5,833 bases of DNA from Nitrososphaera sp. (lineage in GTDB: Archaea; Thermoproteota; Nitrososphaeria; Nitrososphaerales; Nitrososphaeraceae): the NCBI GenBank assembly GCA_025935445.1, contig JAICVG010000088.1, positions 1 through 5,833 of the forward strand. The letters run 5' to 3'. The number at the start of each line of letters is the position of its first letter. The first letter of the stretch is position 1. The notes below the pieces were generated by a model. It ran no database searches. It saw only the letters and a list, made by a program, of their open reading frames with translations, and had not been told where the DNA came from. Of this stretch, positions 5,525-5,833 are shown in pieces. A program made the position numbers and the translations under genes.

Positions 5525-5833
5525 ATGGAATTTCGCATCAAAGACACCACACTTGCCAAAGAAGGCAAGAACCGTATCGAGTGGGCAGAGGCCCACATGC
5601 CTGTACTGGTTGCACTGCGTCAAAAATACGAAAAAACCAAGCCTCTTAAAGGGATAAGGGTTGCGGGATGTCTACATGTTACAAAGGAAACCGGAGTCCT
5701 TGTTAGGACTCTCAAGGCTGCCGGCGCCGAGCTGTCATGGTGTGGCTGCAATCCATTGAGCACACAGGATGATGTTGCTGCCTCCCTAGCTCAGGATGAA
5801 GGCATTTCGATATTTGCAAGCAGAGGCGTGACG
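5525..5833 (+). CDS. ahcY: S-adenosylhomocysteinase, N-terminal part (runs off window)
   Basis: The first 103 residues are those of S-adenosyl-L-homocysteine hydrolase, the cytosolic NAD-dependent enzyme that splits S-adenosylhomocysteine into homocysteine and adenosine, relieving product inhibition of methyltransferases. Clear family blocks are IEWAEAHMPVL (18-28), GCLHVTKETGVLVRTL (48-63) and CGCNPLSTQDDVAASL (73-88). By alignment with the human enzyme, H51, T53 and E55 match the substrate-pocket residues H55, T57 and E59. The NPLSTQDDVAA form, with DD instead of DH, is typical of archaeal and Thermotoga-type enzymes. The reading frame is open to the window edge; the NAD-binding domain and the C-terminus lie beyond it, so completeness cannot be judged. 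The ATG at 5525 fits a TATA box about 27 nt upstream. The upstream neighbour is a phosphoribosyltransferase gene on the same strand. Confidence 0.97.
   Translation, partial: MEFRIKDTTLAKEGKNRIEWAEAHMPVLVALRQKYEKTKPLKGIRVAGCLHVTKETGVLVRTLKAAGAELSWCGCNPLSTQDDVAASLAQDEGISIFASRGVT

Noticed and set aside
5372..5623. 83-codon minus-strand open frame across the 3' end of the phosphoribosyltransferase gene and the start of ahcY
   Set aside because: It is antisense to two well-supported genes and shows no recognisable domain.

Overview
The window reads as archaeal, most likely an ammonia-oxidising thaumarchaeon (Nitrososphaerota, Nitrososphaera-like). The evidence is an archaeal/eukaryal-type Tsr3 rRNA-modifying enzyme, a Thermotoga/archaeal-style S-adenosylhomocysteinase, a long stand-alone 3-hydroxyacyl-CoA dehydrogenase of the kind used in the thaumarchaeal hydroxypropionate/hydroxybutyrate carbon-fixation cycle, and AT-rich TATA-like boxes placed about 25-30 nt before most start codons (leaderless transcription). 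The lineage is inferred from gene content and was not tested by a search.

Layout, left to right. A tsr3 gene (minus, 26-559) and an SF2 DNA helicase gene of the XPB/SSL2-like group (plus, about 620-1924) diverge from one compact promoter region. The helicase runs tail-to-tail into a minus-strand gene of unknown function (1919-2575); the two stop codons overlap within 6 nt. That unknown protein has a pattern resembling a PD-(D/E)XK nuclease core. It diverges from hbd (plus, 2664-3815), a complete NAD-dependent 3-hydroxyacyl-CoA dehydrogenase. The hbd gene converges, with a 13-bp gap, on a minus-strand Rossmann-fold gene of the LOG/TIGR00725-like (SLOG) group (3829-4341). A non-coding stretch of about 500 bp (4342-4848) follows, holding short inverted repeats and a CTGC microsatellite. 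It leads into a COG1926-like phosphoribosyltransferase gene (plus, 4849-5490), and 34 nt later ahcY (S-adenosylhomocysteinase, plus, from 5525) begins and runs off the window edge.

The genes look like ordinary chromosomal housekeeping: rRNA modification, DNA transactions, central carbon metabolism and the methyl cycle. No mobile element, CRISPR array, tRNA or rRNA was seen. Functional links are modest. The helicase and the nuclease-like protein are the only pair that might form an unrecognised system, and their opposite orientation argues against simple co-transcription. The phosphoribosyltransferase and ahcY may be co-transcribed, and both touch nucleoside chemistry. Several starts were chosen because a TATA-like box lies at the leaderless distance. 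These are pattern-based and would need transcript 5' ends to confirm.
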